DNA of 64,000 nucleotides from Enoplolaimus lenunculus. Lineage: Eukaryota > Nematoda > Enoplea > Enoplida > Thoracostomopsidae. The translations under genes and the position numbers were made by a program. The notes beneath the pieces were generated by a model. The model saw only the letters and a program-made list of their open reading frames with translations, was not told where the DNA came from and did not search any database. Shown in pieces: positions 63,154 to 64,000 of the stretch. Position 1 is the first letter of the stretch. Each line of letters begins with the position of its first letter. The stretch covers positions 248,001 to 312,000 of the forward strand of contig JASANG010003119.1 of assembly GCA_030248215.1 (NCBI GenBank), written 5' to 3'.

Positions 63154-64000
63154 AAGTTTTCTGAAAGAGGCCTTAAGATGAATTGCGACGAAACTATAAA
63201 GAATTGTGTGATTTGTATGCTCTTAACCATAATGATTTTGAACAGACAAGAATGTTTTGATTCACGATTCTCCCGTCGGCAAACAACCTAGTGTGACTTG
63301 TGATAGGTGTAATGTGCAATGTTTTCCGGTCCGGTGTTACATTTTTTACTTTATCGTTTGTTTTGAAAGTCACTATCAAGAGCTGTTTGTAACGTAAACT
63401 GAACGACTAACATCAGAGCACTGTAAAATTACACAATTGTATTGAATGCAGAAGAAAAACGGGCGCATAAAGGCGTGCAGTTGGTAAATGAATATTTTGC
63501 ACGGGTATGTCGCGTGTAAAAAAAATAAAATTTCCGTCGGTAAACCGCACTGCGAGTAAACAAATCATTTCCTACTTGCACAGCTGGTCTAGATTAGTGA
63601 AATATGTAACAGACATTTCAAACAATCCGCATAAACGTTACTAAAATACAGTAAAACGATTAACGGGCATGGCAATCCACTGGATGAATTAAGAGCAAAT
63701 AACAGTCTGTAACAGAATAATAAAAGATACCCGGTGGAGAAACGAAATAAATATCAGTTGGCTCTAAAGTAAAATGGTCACGTGACTGTCTTCTTTGCAT
63801 TTGTCGAAGCACGAGTGCATGGTTTTGAATTTAACCGTGTTTTCCTATTTTTCTGGAAAATCGAAAAAAAAACTTTTTTTCTGGTTCGTTTAGCTTTTCC
63901 GAAAAAATCAGCCCTGGGGCGAGAAAAAAGTACCATTTCCTCAAAATTTTGGAGAAATGATCAAAACAACTTTACGTATTTCATAACAATTTTTCGATTA
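63154..64000. other. intergenic, no gene seen
   Basis: No coding stretch or repeat end recognised up to the window edge. Confidence 0.35.

Noticed and set aside
1-64000. CRISPR array, bacterial operon features, rRNA genes
   Set aside because: The repeats seen are transposon ends or minisatellites without regular spacers; gene structure is eukaryotic, and no rRNA sequence was recognised.

Overview
The window is animal nuclear DNA, AT-rich, with spliceosomal introns and very dense in short non-autonomous DNA transposons. It is most likely from a nematode. The small heat-shock gene is of the HSP-16 type, several start codons sit a few bases after a splice-acceptor motif as in SL trans-splicing, and the hexamer TTAGGC (the nematode telomere unit) recurs throughout. 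An enoplean or dorylaimid worm such as a mermithid is possible, but that is a guess.

Layout. 1-6.5 kb: transposon remnants plus one intronless gene for an unknown secreted protein (2790-3380, +). 6.5-11.9 kb: a multi-exon gene on the minus strand for a Cys-rich, probably GPI-anchored surface protein. 12-19 kb: nested MITEs with no gene seen. 19.1-27.1 kb: a complete 14-exon minus-strand ANAPC2 gene (anaphase-promoting complex subunit 2). 27.7-28.3 kb: two piggyBac-like MITEs carrying a tRNA-like segment. 29.2-30.6 kb: intronless IMMP2L (mitochondrial inner membrane protease) and, upstream on the same strand, a two-exon gene for a small predicted tail-anchored protein. 34.9-36.3 kb: SNAPIN in two exons. 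41.9-47.8 kb: an 11-exon SPATS2-like gene. 50.0-50.3 kb: a small unknown minus-strand gene. 50.9-54.9 kb: a compact 5-exon bestrophin. 58.5-60.0 kb: a 4-exon small heat-shock protein with a frame break in its last exon. 60-64 kb: repeats plus one possible terminal exon.

The host genes are unrelated housekeeping and cell-biology genes: cell-cycle ubiquitin ligase, mitochondrial protein processing, lysosome-related or synaptic trafficking, RNA-associated protein, anion channel and chaperone. They share no pathway. Exon joins were checked by reading phase and by recognised family motifs.

The most unusual material is in the repeats. One MITE family with about 8-bp target duplications carries internal TTAGGC telomere-type repeats. 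A TTAA-flanked piggyBac-like MITE family carries a tRNA-like segment with Pol III A and B boxes. A third family (ends CAGGGTGCAACCGG) has four copies with perfect 8-bp target duplications. Some insertions touch host gene signals: the SNAPIN promoter, a splice donor of the GPI-protein gene, and the 3' part of an ANAPC2 intron.
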